A stretch of DNA of 64,000 nucleotides, taken from the NCBI GenBank assembly GCA_014526335.1, contig JACTAT010000012.1:1335318-1399317 (forward strand), written 5' to 3'. The stretch is from Chrysaora quinquecirrha (Eukaryota; Cnidaria; Scyphozoa; Semaeostomeae; Pelagiidae). The position numbers were made by a program, and so were the translations under genes. The notes beneath the pieces are model-generated. The model had not been told where the DNA came from. It did no database searches and saw only the letters and a program-made list of their open reading frames with translations. This document shows, one piece after another, positions 1 through 33,063 of the stretch (its first letter is position 1; every line of letters begins with the position of its first letter).

Positions 1-1849
1 TAATATCTTTAGCTAGCATCGCGTGCATAGGTATGCTGCAGTACATAGCTACTACCAGTCTCAGTCATTTCACATTCAGCTGAGCATTACTTAATTTGTC
101 CCAAGTTACTAAGCCTTGGTCGCTCTGACATACCTCATTCGTGCTATAGCTAAGTTTTCTCCGCAAAGTTTATGGCGTATTTTTTTGGTCACATTCTGTT
201 TTCAGCAGACACCTTCTCTTTTCGGCAGACGTCGAAATGTATTTTTGGTACAGTCTTCTGAAAACGGCAGGCTTCGCGGGCCTCCGAAACCTTCTGTCCC
301 TGAAGCTGGAAGGTTTCGCAGACTTCGCAAGGAATATCGTTCTCACTTTAAAATGAATGGTTTTGTTCGAGTTTATGATCAGCCTACGGTTTTCAGTAGC
401 TGTATTTTTTGGTACAGGGAACTTTTTCCTGCTGAGTCTACCGTTCTCAGAAACTCTGCCAAAAACCGAAGGTTATCAAAAAATACGCCCTTAGCAATTC
501 ACAAATATACAGAAATTTCTCAGAGTGTCTCTCACAAGCTGCGTCTAGCGAACAGAAGTTTTGTCTAATTGGCAAATCGTAGCAAAACCAAGGTTTTGCC
601 ACAAACTAAGGTGCAAAAGGTAAACAAAAGACACGCAGACGATATACTGTACTATTATATGACCAAAGAACAAATCAAATCAATGAAACAAGATATAGAT
701 ACGTTAGAATACAATTCGAACATGCATGAGTAGATTACAAATAATTCATTCGCGTTACAAAACTGTCCTATTGATGAAACGGGCACTGACAACTATTGCT
801 GTTCAAAAATGATAAGGACGGAATCATAGACTGAAAGGTCCGAGAAAATTGTCTATATCCTTGAATTATTCTTCAATATAACTTAGAAGTTGGTTTTTTT
901 TTAACTGCAGTGGCATATAGTGCGTATTATATCAAATTTTAACTGCGGGACACTCTTAAAACCACTTCAGTAGGTCTTCCTGTCTTAACTGCATAGCTCA
1001 TGTAAACGACCAATAAAGACGATACTGACACCAACATACTGGAACAAGTTTCTAATATACAGCAAATTTAACAAAACATAAAAAAACAGTCAGAAAAAAA
1101 TACAATGGGACACAAGTGAACCCAGTTGTTACTAACAAGTCAGTAATTCGTTGCGCCCAGCACAAAGATCCCCCTACATATCAACACATACTATGAATGG
1201 AAAAATCAGTAAAAATGCTATATTCAACAATGTTGAGCGGACTATAAATTACATCATTGCAAAACCTGACACGTAATTACCGCATAATGCCTCTTTCTGA
1301 AATAAAACTCCGCATAGGATTAACGACGAATAAGTGAGAACCCGAAAGGGATTTATAATTTTATCAAGAAAGAAAAGAAGAAAACTAAATAACATATCTC
1401 CCTGGGTATAAGCGAAACAAAGACACCGAATCTGCCTTATACTTTTATACCTTATACTTATCAAAGTTTTTATTCAAAGATAATAAGGGTATGGAGATTT
1501 CAAAATTTGATCTGATAGCGCAAGAGTCTTACTTCAAAGAGTGGCCCTCTAATACCAATTTCCAATAAAATCTGGATAATATATTACAAAAACGTTATTG
1601 AGATCAACTTTTCATTATTATACAATAATTCTGCAATTTACATGCGAAATTAACGCTTTTTAAACTGATAAGATTTAATTCTGATACTGGCTCTAATTAA
1701 TATTCTGGATAAATAACCGTTATCTAAAAAATCTATTGCATGCTACTCCATAAGACGTAATCTCTGAAAACGTCCCCTATCGGAAAATGGTTCATTGGTG
1801 TGATGGATTAAAAAGGATCAATGCCCCGAAAATTCGTCAAAGAATTCTG
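1..1849. other. MEF2 3' flank, no gene seen
   Basis: AT-rich sequence downstream of MEF2. The only long open frame (116-568, +) has no recognisable domain. Its first half contains short imperfect repeats around ttttcagcagac / ttttcggcagac / cttcgcgggcc, so it looks like a decayed repeat rather than a gene. Nothing else was supported. Confidence 0.5.
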
Positions 1850-1866
1850 TCATCCCTTTTATTCTT
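1850..1866 (-). promoter_or_regulatory. Candidate MEF2 polyadenylation signal
   Basis: Read on the minus strand, an AATAAA hexamer lies about 110 nt past the MEF2 stop codon (plus strand shows ttttatt near 1857). It is the first canonical signal downstream of the stop. Position and sequence only; AT-rich DNA makes chance matches common. Confidence 0.4.
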
Positions 1867-1971
1867 CGTACATTGATTATGTTTTCAGTTCCATACCAAC
1901 AGAGAGCTAGTCAGCATCTAGTAGCTAAGACCCAATAAAATAATGCCCTCTAAATAATAAAGAAACAAATG

Positions 1972-12885
<10,914 letters not shown>

Positions 12886-12999
12886 TTTTTGATGTTCGAA
12901 GCCGAGAGTCTGTGGCAGGACTCGTGGAGCCAAGGGTTTGTCTTTTGAGAGTTCAGAAGCCAGTTTGATTTTGGGAACAATGAAACCAGGCGCACTGCA

Positions 13000-14986
13000 A
13001 GATAAAATAACAGCAAACGGAAATTACTCATCAGTAACCGAGCTTCATGCTGAGCTGTATTTGCAAAGATAAATTAAATAACACCCGTGATTAAAGAGTT
13101 TCGATTTTCCAAACTTCCAAACTTTACGACGACTCACTTAATTAATTATTACCTCGTGTTATTTGCCAGGGTCCTTCCCGTCCGTTTCAACCAACAAAAA
13201 CAAAACCAAGAAAAGTTAAAAGCTGTAGTACCGTATGTTTTGCATATTGAGAGGGCTGAACAAGGGCTAGATACCTGCAGAAGTGAATGATCTTATTAGG
13301 ATTCTGGTGGCAAAAAGAATAGCTAGATTGCAGTGATACTTCAGCTGGTATGTCGTGTTATGATATAAGAACACCTCGGGTCAAGCATTTTCACTCTGCA
13401 TTCCGTCGTGAAAAATATTTCGCTTTGTTGTTGCATCCTGAAAGCATGGCGCCGCTTGGTCTGCTATCCTTGTAGAAATCTGAAGTGTCATTTCTGGTGC
13501 AGTATATCGAGCGGGACTGTGATTTATCATAAACAATAGTATAACATGTCATTAGCGAGATTTATAAAGGAAGTTCAAGTATTCATTTGTCGGAATTGAG
13601 CAAATATTGGCAAAAATGAATTGAATGTATTGATAATATCGGAAAAAATTCAGAATCTTGCTGTTTGGAATCTTGCTGTTGGAGTGCAAACATTCGTCCT
13701 TCATATAGACTACATCCACAGCCCTCGAAGGTACCCTAAATATCTATACTTTATGCAAGAGATGGAGGGCAAGCTATTATAGCGACCAATCTAGACTATC
13801 TTTATCAAATCCAAAAAAACTTAGAAAAAGAATTAATTTCCTATTTCTACCTTTTAGTTTAGTTAGACAAGATATTAGAATGTCTGCAAAAATGTTGTTT
13901 CAAATCACAACATGGTTAGGTAGCTCAGGCCATTCCATTTCAAGATGGCCACGTTCATTTCATCAAAGAGAAATACACAGCACTTACCATGATACACGGC
14001 CGAGTTTAAATCTGAAAAAATAGACAACCCCACTTTGCGTTTCAACATATTCGCTATTTCGCATTCAGGCATAACTAACGAACGTTCAAAGTTTTCTTTA
14101 CAAATTGTTAACTAAAATATCTGGGGATCTGGCTACACGAGAAGAAAAATCAGCAATCTATCTTCAGATTTTGGTTGCGGCTTACTAACACAGGAAAACA
14201 TGAGCGTCCATTGATTATCGTACGATTTAGGCCATTTATTGCTGTGCACATATCAACGTCGATGGAGCTCTACGAAAACTAAAACCAACAGATTGTCGGA
14301 AACAAAAATAAGAATAAGATCTATTTTTACCCACCAGTGATGTACGCCAAACAAGTTGCAGTGTCACACTACTTTTGGACGATGAACTATTTGTGGCAAC
14401 ACTTATTATGCGTAAAAGCGCATAGTATTTCCAAAGGACGAAGAGGGAGGTATCCCATGACGAGATGCTTTAGGAGAATTTATATTTTGATCAAATTCAA
14501 TTCATCAATGATATTACCCTTCCATGTGCTGTAACAGGACAAACAATTTTTTTATTTTTTCCTTCTGTATAAAGTTTGATTTCTTCTACTTCTAAGGAAA
14601 TTTTACCAAGAAACGTAGCAATGAAGCACATACCATTGCAGAACGGTACAATCCAATAAAAAATTGAAATAAAAATACCAACCTCATAATTCTGATCAAC
14701 CACCATTATCTCCCTGGAGATCGCTTTTTGCAACTTGGCCAGATTCCATTCAACTCAATCAGGTTTTGGCAAATGCTGTCAGACAATGCTTAGAAAAGGA
14801 GGGTTAAAACTGGGATAAAGGGGTCTAATAAAGGAAAAGGAGGGAAAGCAAATGACCACTTCCCCCTCGAAGATGACAAATAATATTTCGCTTGGACTCA
14901 GATTGTCTAAAGCAAAGCAAAGGGGCACGAAGTTTCCAAGGAGTGAATGTGGAGGGGGTGATTTTTCACCAACTTACTCACACTGC
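13000..14986. other. MEF2 5' flank, no gene recognised
   Basis: Sequence upstream of the MEF2 start, expected to hold the 5' UTR and promoter. I see no clear TATA box or upstream exon that can be defended. Open frames here are short and unlike known proteins. Confidence 0.4.
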
Positions 14987-14994
14987 TGGCAACC

Positions 14995-15367
14995 CCCGGG
15001 CGGGGTACTTAGTATAATTTGGGTACGGGTATGTGCCGCCCATATGGGTGGGTTTTTGGCCCTGAAATTCTCTAAATATGGGTATGATTTTAACCAAAAC
15101 CCCATAAAAGTGGGTAGCAAATTGAAGAAAAGTCGAAAGTTTGACTTTAATTCGGTCAAAAAAGTGGAAAAATCGATTCAAAGATGTTCGCAATATAATA
15201 TCACGCAATAATAAGGCCTAGAAAGTCTTATTATTCTTGCATTCCTATTATTTTTACTCATAAAATAGGGTATGTTTCTACAAAAGTCTACATTATAAGT
15301 GGGTGGGTTTCCGAAATCTGGGCGGCACATCCCCGTCCATTCATAAGTCATGTACCCCCCCCCCGGG
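14995..15367. mobile_element. MITE with 8-bp target duplication TGGCAACC (hAT-like)
   Basis: The arms are long inverted repeats beginning CCCGGG and sharing TGTGCCGCCCA and (T)GGGTGGGTTT inside. Both ends abut an identical 8-mer, TGGCAACC (14987-14994 and 15368-15375). An 8-bp duplication is the hallmark of hAT transposition. 373 bp, non-coding. Confidence 0.7.
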
Positions 15368-15591
15368 TGGCAACCTCTAAAGATATAGACTACTACAGAT
15401 ACGTTTCCAATGGGCTCTAATTTTTCTCAATTACGAACATACAGTACGTGGAAATAAAGATACTTATCAGTTATACCAGTTATAACTTTGGACTTTTAAT
15501 AGTACAATTTCTTAATCAATTATCACTAACTGAACTAGGCATCCCAAGAATCATACCATTAGAAACAATAAACATTGTTTGGCACATCTTC

Positions 15592-15692
15592 GATGATGAA
15601 GACGATGATGACGACAATGATGATGATGATGATGATGACGATGATGACATTGATGATGATTATGATGGTGATGATGGCCATGAAGATGACTG
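15592..15692 (+). repeat. (GAT)n/(GAC)n microsatellite
   Basis: About 100 bp of GAT/GAC triplets with few interruptions. In one frame it reads as a poly-aspartate tract, a by-product of the repeat rather than evidence of a gene. Confidence 0.9.
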
Positions 15693-15693
15693 A

Positions 15694-16054
15694 TAAACCC
15701 ATTTATAAGAAACTCAGTACTGAGATCAATATTGGTTAAGAAACTTTCAGTACTCGACCAAAAATGGTAAGAAACTCGCAGGTCTCAAGAATCTTTAGAA
15801 TTAGAAATAAAGCATCGAGAAAACAAACTTCTGTTGCACTATAAGTGTCTATTTTGACAGAAAAAACAGCTGATGTAAACGTGAATTGTATTGCTTCTTC
15901 TATTTGTAGAATTTAAGTGTCAGTTGCCCGTTTTGGCACTTTAAAATTTTGATTCTAAGAAACTGCTAAGAAACTTTCAGTACCAAATTTGCTCCAAAAC
16001 TAAGAAACTTTGACTACTGACCAAAAATCTTAGTTTCTTATAAAAAAAAGAGTG
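15694..16054. mobile_element. MITE of the TTTTATAAG-end family
   Basis: The right end read inward is CACTCTTTTTTTTATAAGAA then ACTAAG, next to TA. The left end keeps CATTTATAAGAAACTCAGTA but has lost the outermost bases. Internal AAGAAACTTTCAGTAC motifs repeat. Related ends occur at 11549, 54114 and 61870. Confidence 0.6.
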
Positions 16055-17033
16055 TATACAAGAATCAAACTCGCAAATGATTACAATGTTGTTGTTCAAC
16101 AGCTGAAAAGGTTGTGTTTCACGGCATAAGAGCTCAAATTTTCAAAATTTTTCCTGGGGAGCATGCCTCCGGACCCCTCTTACGTGTGTGTCCCCAATTT
16201 CTATATGATGTTCTATGATTCAAGCATAATATTACTGGCCTGACGGTTGAGTGCAAAGCATGGGAAACAAAAAGAAATTCGCCAACGAAAGAGCAACAGC
16301 CAAACCACACCCATCTCTAAAAAGCCACGGGAATTTTGTCGGCAAAATGCCGAGCTACACCCTCCCGGTCGTTGAGTCCCAGCAACGGCCCTGCCCACGC
16401 TACACCAATAGTTCGAACATAATGAGAGAAATGATATGTTTATCTTTAATGTGTCGCCTTTCTTCTCTCCTCCAAAAGATGCGCTTTGGAATCGCTTATC
16501 AAGCATCCGGAATGCTAATGTGAACTTAACCGTTGACCTACTCTCGCCGTGTTTTAAAAGGAGGGGTTGTCACTAATCTATCCTACTGGCCAAAGTTTTT
16601 GAAGATGATTAAAAAAGCAGATAAGTTTTTTCTTAAAAGAGTCTTAGCCTTATTCTTCAACCTACATAAATATGCGACATTATCATATCAATTATATAAT
16701 TCGTTTCATATTTTGTGACCCAGACTCTGATGAGAAAGTTCATTGTGAATACTTACCACTACCCGTTATGAGAAGAAAAGGATGTCACTTTTATTGCCAC
16801 CCACCACTAAACACGGCACCAATAAATTTCAATATGAATTTTTCATCTATATTTCATGAATTTTTGTATTAAAGCAAAGCAAACCACGTGTACGTCTATG
16901 GGCTCTTTTCTTTGCAAATCTTTCCTTTGCTGAAAATTTAGCAGGTCTACCAAACGTGGGGATAAAGAATGTTTTTAATAATTTTATTTTGAATAGAAAT
17001 CAGAAAGCTAGGTCTTTTTTGAAGAAAAAAGAA

Positions 17034-17600
17034 GGTTAAAAAATGGAAAGCCGGTTAAGTGCATTCTTTGCTACTTCAAAAGGGCACTTTTGTCACTTAA
17101 GATTTTGGGCATCTAACTCTGTGGACCGCAGAACATGAGTTAGCTGACGGTTCTGTTCATAGTGAAGGACGGAAGAAGCACTTGATGGCAAAATAACCAA
17201 AAAAAATTAATTAGAAAAGAACGGTTAAAAATGGTAAGTCGGTTGGGTGCGTCTCTGCACTCTCAAAGGGCGATTTCGCCACTCTTGGGATATCTAACAC
17301 TGCGCACCACGGAAGATGAGTGCTGTTCATACTGGAGAAGCGGGAGAAACACTTGATGGCAAAATAAACAAGAAAAGGAACACTTTGAATTAGAAAAAAC
17401 GGTTAAAATTGGTAAGTCGGTTTAGTGCATCTACTGTTACTATCAAAGGGCATTTTGGCCACTTTAGATTCGGGCATCTAACACCGTGGACCACGGAACA
17501 TGGATGCTGTTCACACTGGAGGAGCGGAAGAAACACTTGCTGGCAAAATAAATAAAACAGCGACGTTTTGAATTAGAAAAGAACGGTTAAAAATGTAAAA
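17034..17600 (+). repeat. ~180-bp tandem repeat, three units plus a partial
   Basis: Units start at about 17034, 17223, 17401 and 17585 with GGTTAAAA(A)TGG. They share AGTCGGTTNGGTGC, TCAAAGGGC, GGCATCTAAC, a CTGTTCA(T/C)A block and ACTTG(A/C)TGGCAAAATAA. Divergence between units shows an old array. Function unknown. Confidence 0.8.
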
Positions 17601-17734
17601 GTGTTTCTCTGAACTTTTAGAAAGAGAACCAGGAGCGAACTTGGCGACTTTAGGACATTAACCAAAAACACATCAGAATAATCCAAGGCAATGACTTAAA
17701 CATCAAGACGAGGTTTCGTTCACCCTATCACAAC

Positions 17735-17905
17735 CATCACAAGCACCCCTACCTTCAGCACCACAACCACCTATACCACCACCACTACATCCATACTACC
17801 ACCACAATCACCCCTACCAACAAGCATCATAATCATCGTGGTCATCAACATCATCATCATAACCACCACCATTATCATCATAATCATTATCATCATCGTT
17901 GTGCA
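17735..17905 (+). repeat. (CCA/TCA/TCAT)n low-complexity tract
   Basis: Trinucleotide-rich run of CAC/CCA followed by ATCATCATC units, with many interruptions. Non-coding simple repeat. Confidence 0.85.
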
Positions 17906-18829
17906 TAAACATCTTTCATCATTTGACCGAAATAGCTATATTCAACCAGAGTCGTTCTTCGAACACGCCCATAGGGCCCCTATGTTTCATTCGTTCTCGA
18001 AACAAGATGTCGGATGAAGAGTTTTTCATGCTTTTTTATGATTGTTTTCTATTTGCTGGAGCAAAGCGGCCGAGGCAGAATGCAAAGAATGATGTTGGTA
18101 TTATCTGCATATGTTAGACTATCACTTTTACAAATGCAACAAGCGGCATTAAGGTTCTTTATTCAACAATATTCTGAAGAGCTAAAGTCGGAGAACCCAG
18201 ATTCTTAAATTTAATTCATGTCATTCACTAAATGTCGAAAATAGGCAATTTCAAAATAAATATAATTCAAGTTGATGGTGCATTGAGGGTGAAAGAAAGA
18301 AAGAATTCTTCTCAGACGTTACGGTGAACCCTATCGAATCTGTCATCAGAAGTCGAAATGATTGATAGAGACTATTTCAGGGCATCAGGAATTTATGGTC
18401 GGAACTCAATAATTAGCAAAAGCGCCCCACTGTTTGGTAGAATTTTGGCAGAATTTTAGGTCTAGTGTGCAAAGGGCCTAAAACACCATTAACTAGACAG
18501 AAATTGTTCTGCATTTTTATTTGCATTATGAGTTCTTCAACACGAACAGTTACTTTGCAACGTTTGTTACGAAAGCATATATAAGATATATTTAAAAAAG
18601 ACAAAGAGCGCAAACTAAATTCCATCCTTACCGAGTCGCTGGTCAAAAAACAAACAAACAATTCGTAAATCCATGATAAGTGGTGACTATCATGTCTAAT
18701 TCGATGAATTCGTAAAATTTTAAAAAATTCCCGACAAGCTGGAATCTCGCAATAAACAATAAACTGCACTGTAACTGTACAATATGCTTAAAAGTAAAAA
18801 TATAGCCTAACGATTACAAAATGGAAATA

Positions 18830-19507
18830 CAGTTGACATCTGCTATCTCGAACTCTCAAGGGACACTGGAATTTGTTCGAGATAGCGAATTTTCGAAAGA
18901 ACGGATGCCCCATATAAATAAAAAAGATTATAGTTTTAAGTCAGAAAAGGAACCTCGATTAACATGTAGGGTTGCTGATCCACAATTTCATCAAACAACC
19001 CAGTTATTTTTTACATAGAAATCAAAGATCATCTGCTTTCATCCGAACTTTCATCCCTACTATCGTAAGAGAACAGCTACCTTTTGCCAGGAATTTCCTG
19101 TCAAGCTTTTGTAACGATTTCTTTATGAACAAATCATCATTGATCAAGCCATTTCTTTCGATAGCAGCTCGGTATGACTCTCATACTGGCAATCCATCGA
19201 AGTTTCTGAGTTTCATCTATTGTATAAACGGGTAGCATATCACTTAGCTGCTGCCATTCCCGCTAAGCGAACTTATACATATTTTCAGCTTGTCTCTTTA
19301 TCCAGTTCAGCAGAAAATTTGGCAAAGTTCGAGATAAAGAGCAGGTTTTCCTCCATGAGAAATCGAAAATGGTTCGAGACAGCGAATGTTCGAGATAACA
19401 GGGTTCGAGATAGCGGATGATTTTTCTATACAAACCCTTATACCAAAACGAGGGGAAATGGAAAATCGTTCGAGATAGCGAATGTTCGAGATAGAGGATG
19501 TCAACTG
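18830..19507. mobile_element. Pogo/Tigger-like MITE
   Basis: Both ends read inward as CAGTTGACATC followed by CTATCTCGAA, flanked by TA. Further copies of GTTCGAGATAGCG(A) lie inside near both ends. Non-coding, 678 bp. CAGT-type ends with a TA duplication point to the pogo branch of Tc1/mariner. Confidence 0.75.
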
Positions 19508-20354
19508 TACTTGATATTTTTGAGACAAGAATGTTTTGAAGAGATCATATAGGTATACGTAAAACTTGGGAAAACATTTTAGACTTTTTCTTTCGAAATC
19601 CATCAACGCTCCAAAAACTTCCAAGGTGTTTAGGGACATGATATGCTCAGGTTAGGCTTGGCTTTATAAGTTCGAATTGATATTTAGGTTTTGAAAAAGT
19701 GGCAGCATCTCGCCGATTAAAAAATTTCAGCAAGTTTCCAGATATAACATATGATATATCTCGAGTTACACTTAGAAAACGACACATACTATCATATTGA
19801 AGAAAGAATTGGCTCGGTACTAAAACTTTCTAAAAAACCAATGTAGGTGACCTTTCGGATGAAAGACCTGTAGACGATAGATGTTTGGATCCAAGTATTC
19901 CAGTCAATGATTTTGTACAATTTATGTCGGCAGTCAAGCCGGTAGACTGTAAAAAGTATGATGCCTTGCTTGAACTTTGGCTCTATCGCTACTTCATATC
20001 CGACAGAAAAGACTGTCACTTGTTACCAATTCCTTTTGATCAAAGAAACTGGAGAATACACGAAAATGACCAGTATACACCGTTCTCACAATTCGGTTTG
20101 TAGACAGCCAAGTCGAAATACAATGCTGGGATGGTATGTTCGGTAACTAGTTGCAAGTGCAAGTTGACCACTGTCTTGCGTGAAAGGTGCTGGGTTGACT
20201 TTCAAAGATTTCGATGTACTAACTACAGATTGTTAAAAAGTATTCGCGCAATCAGCTATATTTGCATTTTTAGGAATCGATGCTTTTTATCCGCAGCATC
20301 TTTCTGATCATGTTGCAAATAAAAGGCTTTTTCCATGTTCAACGTAACAAGTTA

Positions 20355-20508
20355 TCCTTGGGGACCGGGCCGTTCGATCCCAGCCATGATAGCGTCACAG
20401 CCATAGTAGGGTCACAGCCATGGTAGTGTCGATGTCTCAATCAGTTAACATACTGCTGAGATCCTAGCGACTGGCGCTAAAACACCATTTCACCTTAACC
20501 TTAACTTG
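20355..20508 (+). repeat. tRNA-derived SINE, copy 2
   Basis: Plus-strand copy with B-box-like CCGTTCGATCCCAGCC, a duplicated GTCACAGCCAT segment, the CTGAGATCCTAGCGACTGG body motif shared with copies 1 and 3, and a CACCTTAACCTTAA tail. The 5' part of the head is missing or diverged. It lies in the MEF2-NDUFS7 intergenic region. Confidence 0.7.
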
Positions 20509-21383
20509 CAATTAAATGCTTAAAAGCCAGAAGCGTGGGCATTTTTTAGACTGTCCTTTGTTAATATCAATAAATCTGGCAAAATCTGAAGTCTGGCTTT
20601 GCGATAGAATATATCCTTCGGTTCAAGATATTTTTGGTTATTACACTTAATAGAACTAGAACTACTGCAGTATGTTTAGTGGCCCCACCATTTCTCTCCA
20701 GCCTCCTCCCCAGTCATAAAAAATGACCGGTCCCTTGGCTCCCCTTGGCTGCAGAAACTGGAATTGTTCTGCAGTGAAGAAAAATGCACTAAAAATAAGA
20801 TAACACGATGAATCGTCAAATTAAGATTCATCAAAACAAATTCACAACGGCGTTGATTAAGCTACTTGCTGTGAAGGCAGACATTTGATAGCGATAATTA
20901 CAGAAATAAACGGATAGATTATCCAATCTAAAAGTCACGAAATTCATAAACAAACAAGTATCAATGTATTAGTCTGAGTACCATATTGTTCCAGCTATTT
21001 TGACACACTTGAATTCTTTGATTCTTAAGAATCTGCAAGAAAACACTAGAAGTATTATACCCCAATGCTTATAATAAAATGAAATAAAATATGAGCATAG
21101 CTTAAAAAAGGTTAAAATAAGTAAAAACAGCCATTTTCTTCTTTGCCATTCTTGTATAACCCTTTTTAAGCTTACCCCAGTTACAGGCTAACTGAACATG
21201 GAAGAGCAAAGATTCTTTCCTAAGGCAAAAACATAAAAAAACCAAGAATACAACTATTAATAGCCGTAAACATAATGGAGTTCTGCTCCGAGGGAAAATT
21301 CAAGCATTGCAGGAGACTGTCACGAGTATGTTGAAATGAAAAGTAGGCCCAGGCCTAAAGCAGAAACTCAGGCCGTTTTTGTA

Positions 21384-22098
21384 CACTTCCGTTCGAAAAG
21401 TTTGGAAACGGTCGCTTAAAAATGGCCGCCAGCAGCGGCCAAGGGCCTAATTCAAAATATTTTGATTTTAAAAGTCAGTGGTCATGCGGCCATAATCTTG
21501 CTAAGAGAAGGGTTTCGTTGTTCCAAGATGGTAAATTTTGCAGTTATTTGAAGATTTTTAGCTTTTCCGTCGTAGTAAAAGTTTTCCTGAAATATCGGTT
21601 TTCACAAAGTTAATCAGGGTTAAATTTTTCATTTTTCAGGTGAGCCATTTTTAAGAGTCTTTTTCAACAACAAATGTTTTGTCAGGTATTCAACTAAAGA
21701 GGCAAGATCAAAACAATTCAAACACATTTTCGAAAACTAGAATAAATGAGCAGTATTTTGTCAAAATCTTGGAGTCATCAGTCATTTACAAGGGAGCAGA
21801 ACGATATTTGAAAAAACACACTCTTCTGTCATGTTATAAGTTCACTCACCTGAAAAATGTTTCAAAAACTTTAACCATCTCAGTTTTTGTGTATTTTTCT
21901 ATTATACCATCGAAATTATCTTCTCCCTTCGACTTAAAATAATGGCGAGTGCAGTGACGAACATTTTCCCGCCGAAACTTAGCAAGATAATGGCCGCATG
22001 ACCTCTGATTTTTAAAATGAAAATATTTTGGATTAGGCCCTGGCCGCTGTTGGCGGCCATTTTTAAGCGACCGTTTCCAAACTTTTCGAACAGCAGTG
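21384..22098. mobile_element. Long-TIR DNA element, TA-flanked
   Basis: Inverted arms of roughly 150 bp start CACT...GTTCGAAAAGTTTGG and continue through CGGTCGCTTAAAAATGGC. TA lies at 21382-21383 and 22099-22100. Minus-strand open frames over the right arm (21846-22385) read through the arm itself and resemble no protein. Foldback-type, non-autonomous. Confidence 0.75.
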
Positions 22099-22109
22099 TA
22101 GTTTGTGCA

Positions 22110-23430
22110 TTCGAAAAAAGGCTTCCGTAGATCGCCGAAGCAACGGGCACATTTAGGATTCTCATAAATGAAATAAATATTGCTTTGAACGCTTGAATTT
22201 GAATATCTATCTTCATTTGCCTTGCTGCTTGATGTCAAATATCCTCTCACTTTTATCTTGCTTCGAGCTCGCAGCTTTGCTTCGCCTTTCACGCCATATT
22301 GTTTCAGCACAAACAGAATAGACTCGTTACACGAGTTACCATTGTGTGAGAAGTCTAGGCTACAAACACCCAAAGGAAAATCCAATTTGTGCCCGAATTA
22401 CACTGTCAAATATAATGCATCTATGCAGGCGCTTCGCGCTGCTCCGCAGCAATTATTTTTTACGCTTCTTTGATATTTGGTCTTTTACTTTTATTTCTTA
22501 AATAGTCCATTTGGCATGCTGAGACCTGCAGTCTCTTGGCCTAACAGTGCTGCCCTTCTGCGTTTATCATAGATACATCCATAGCCTGTAGTTGCATATT
22601 TCGGAGCGATGATCTAGAAAAAGTCTGAATTAAAATTTCCCTATCTCTTATCGCACTGAACGAATGTTAAGGCTATCACACGAAACTGATCTTTCAATAC
22701 GCCCGAAAGATTGTTTTACAACTGCAAATAGTAGTATTTAGGCTATTCACTGTATGGTAGTAATCAGGTTATTCATGTTTCCAAAATACCATAGTCTGCA
22801 TACGCTTAAATGCATGCATGTTTCTTGACAGCGAAAACTGCAAATATCGAATTCTGTCTTCTACACATGCGATTTGAACCCGGCCAATACGAGACAGTTG
22901 CCATAAGGGAGATTCCCGTAAAAACCTTAAACAACAATCTGTGATTTCTTGAAACAGGCTGGAAAAGTACTTGTAAATAGGGAGCGTAACAGAAAAACAG
23001 CCAATTTAATTTGGACACGCTATTCATTATTCAAAGGTAGCTTTGTCTGGATCAAGTTGGATGAAAGATATAGCAAGAAACACCATTATCTGAATACAAA
23101 GGGAAGATAAAACACTAGGTTGCCAGAAAATGCACCTTTTGAATTTGCCGACATGTTGACATTGCTAAATCTGCTTTACATTCGACTTATTCTTATTTGC
23201 CTTTAATGCATTTGAAAGGGTCCTCAATATTTCTCTAAATTTCAGCACTTCTTAACAGTGGGCTCAAATACGATAATTATTATCAAATCGTTGTTATCGC
23301 CGCAAGTAACTAGTCATATTATATTTAGGGTAACACAACTTGAAAAAAATTGCATTCTGCTGACAGCACAACAGAGTATAACGTACATAGCTGTGGATTT
23401 TTCTTCTATATCATTGAGATAATTCTGTTG
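22110..23430. other. NDUFS7 3' flank, no gene seen
   Basis: No frame with recognisable content, tRNA-like fold or repeat boundary was found between the long-TIR element and the NDUFS7 stop codon. Confidence 0.45.
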
Positions 23431-23439
23431 ATCTTACCT

Positions 23440-32824
<9,385 letters not shown>

Positions 32825-33063
32825 CGTCGCTCTTTCGACCTGACTTTCAACTAGACTTATTACATTCATCGTTGTCTACGCTCCCCCACACTCCACCACC
32901 CCGCTCCAACTACTCTGAGGAAACAGCTGTATGTTGTTGTAGTTGTTAGAAGCTGTTTCCGAAAGAGTGGGAGGAAGGTAATAAGTCTAACTTTCAACCT
33001 GCGAGTGCGCATGCACGTTGATTTCAGTACATCCTGGTCCTCCTGCATGACCCTAAAACAATC
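32825..33063. promoter_or_regulatory. Putative bidirectional NDUFS7/MRPL54 promoter
   Basis: The 239 bp between the two divergent start codons contain TGCGCATGCACG at 33006-33017, an 11/12 match to the NRF-1 consensus (YGCGCAYGCGCR). Two nested perfect inverted repeats are also present: TAGACTTATTAC (32852-32863 with 32978-32989) and GGAAACAGCT (32919-32928 with 32951-32960). The NDUFS7 start lies in a YY1-like ATGGCGGC. NRF-1 is the classic activator of nuclear genes for mitochondrial proteins, which fits both neighbours. No TATA box seen. Sites are observed; function is inferred. Confidence 0.55.

Noticed and set aside
116..568. 150-codon open frame at the window start
   Set aside because: Low-complexity Arg/Phe/Ser-rich product with internal short repeats, no domain and no splice signals; treated as decayed repeat.
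15448..15693. Open frame ending in a poly-aspartate tract
   Set aside because: Produced by the GAT/GAC microsatellite.
19885..20146. Overlapping plus-strand frames with protein-like composition
   Set aside because: No family recognised, no splice context; too short to support.
21846..22385. 179-codon minus-strand frame
   Set aside because: Runs through the inverted arm of a TIR element and adjacent DNA; no transposase motifs.
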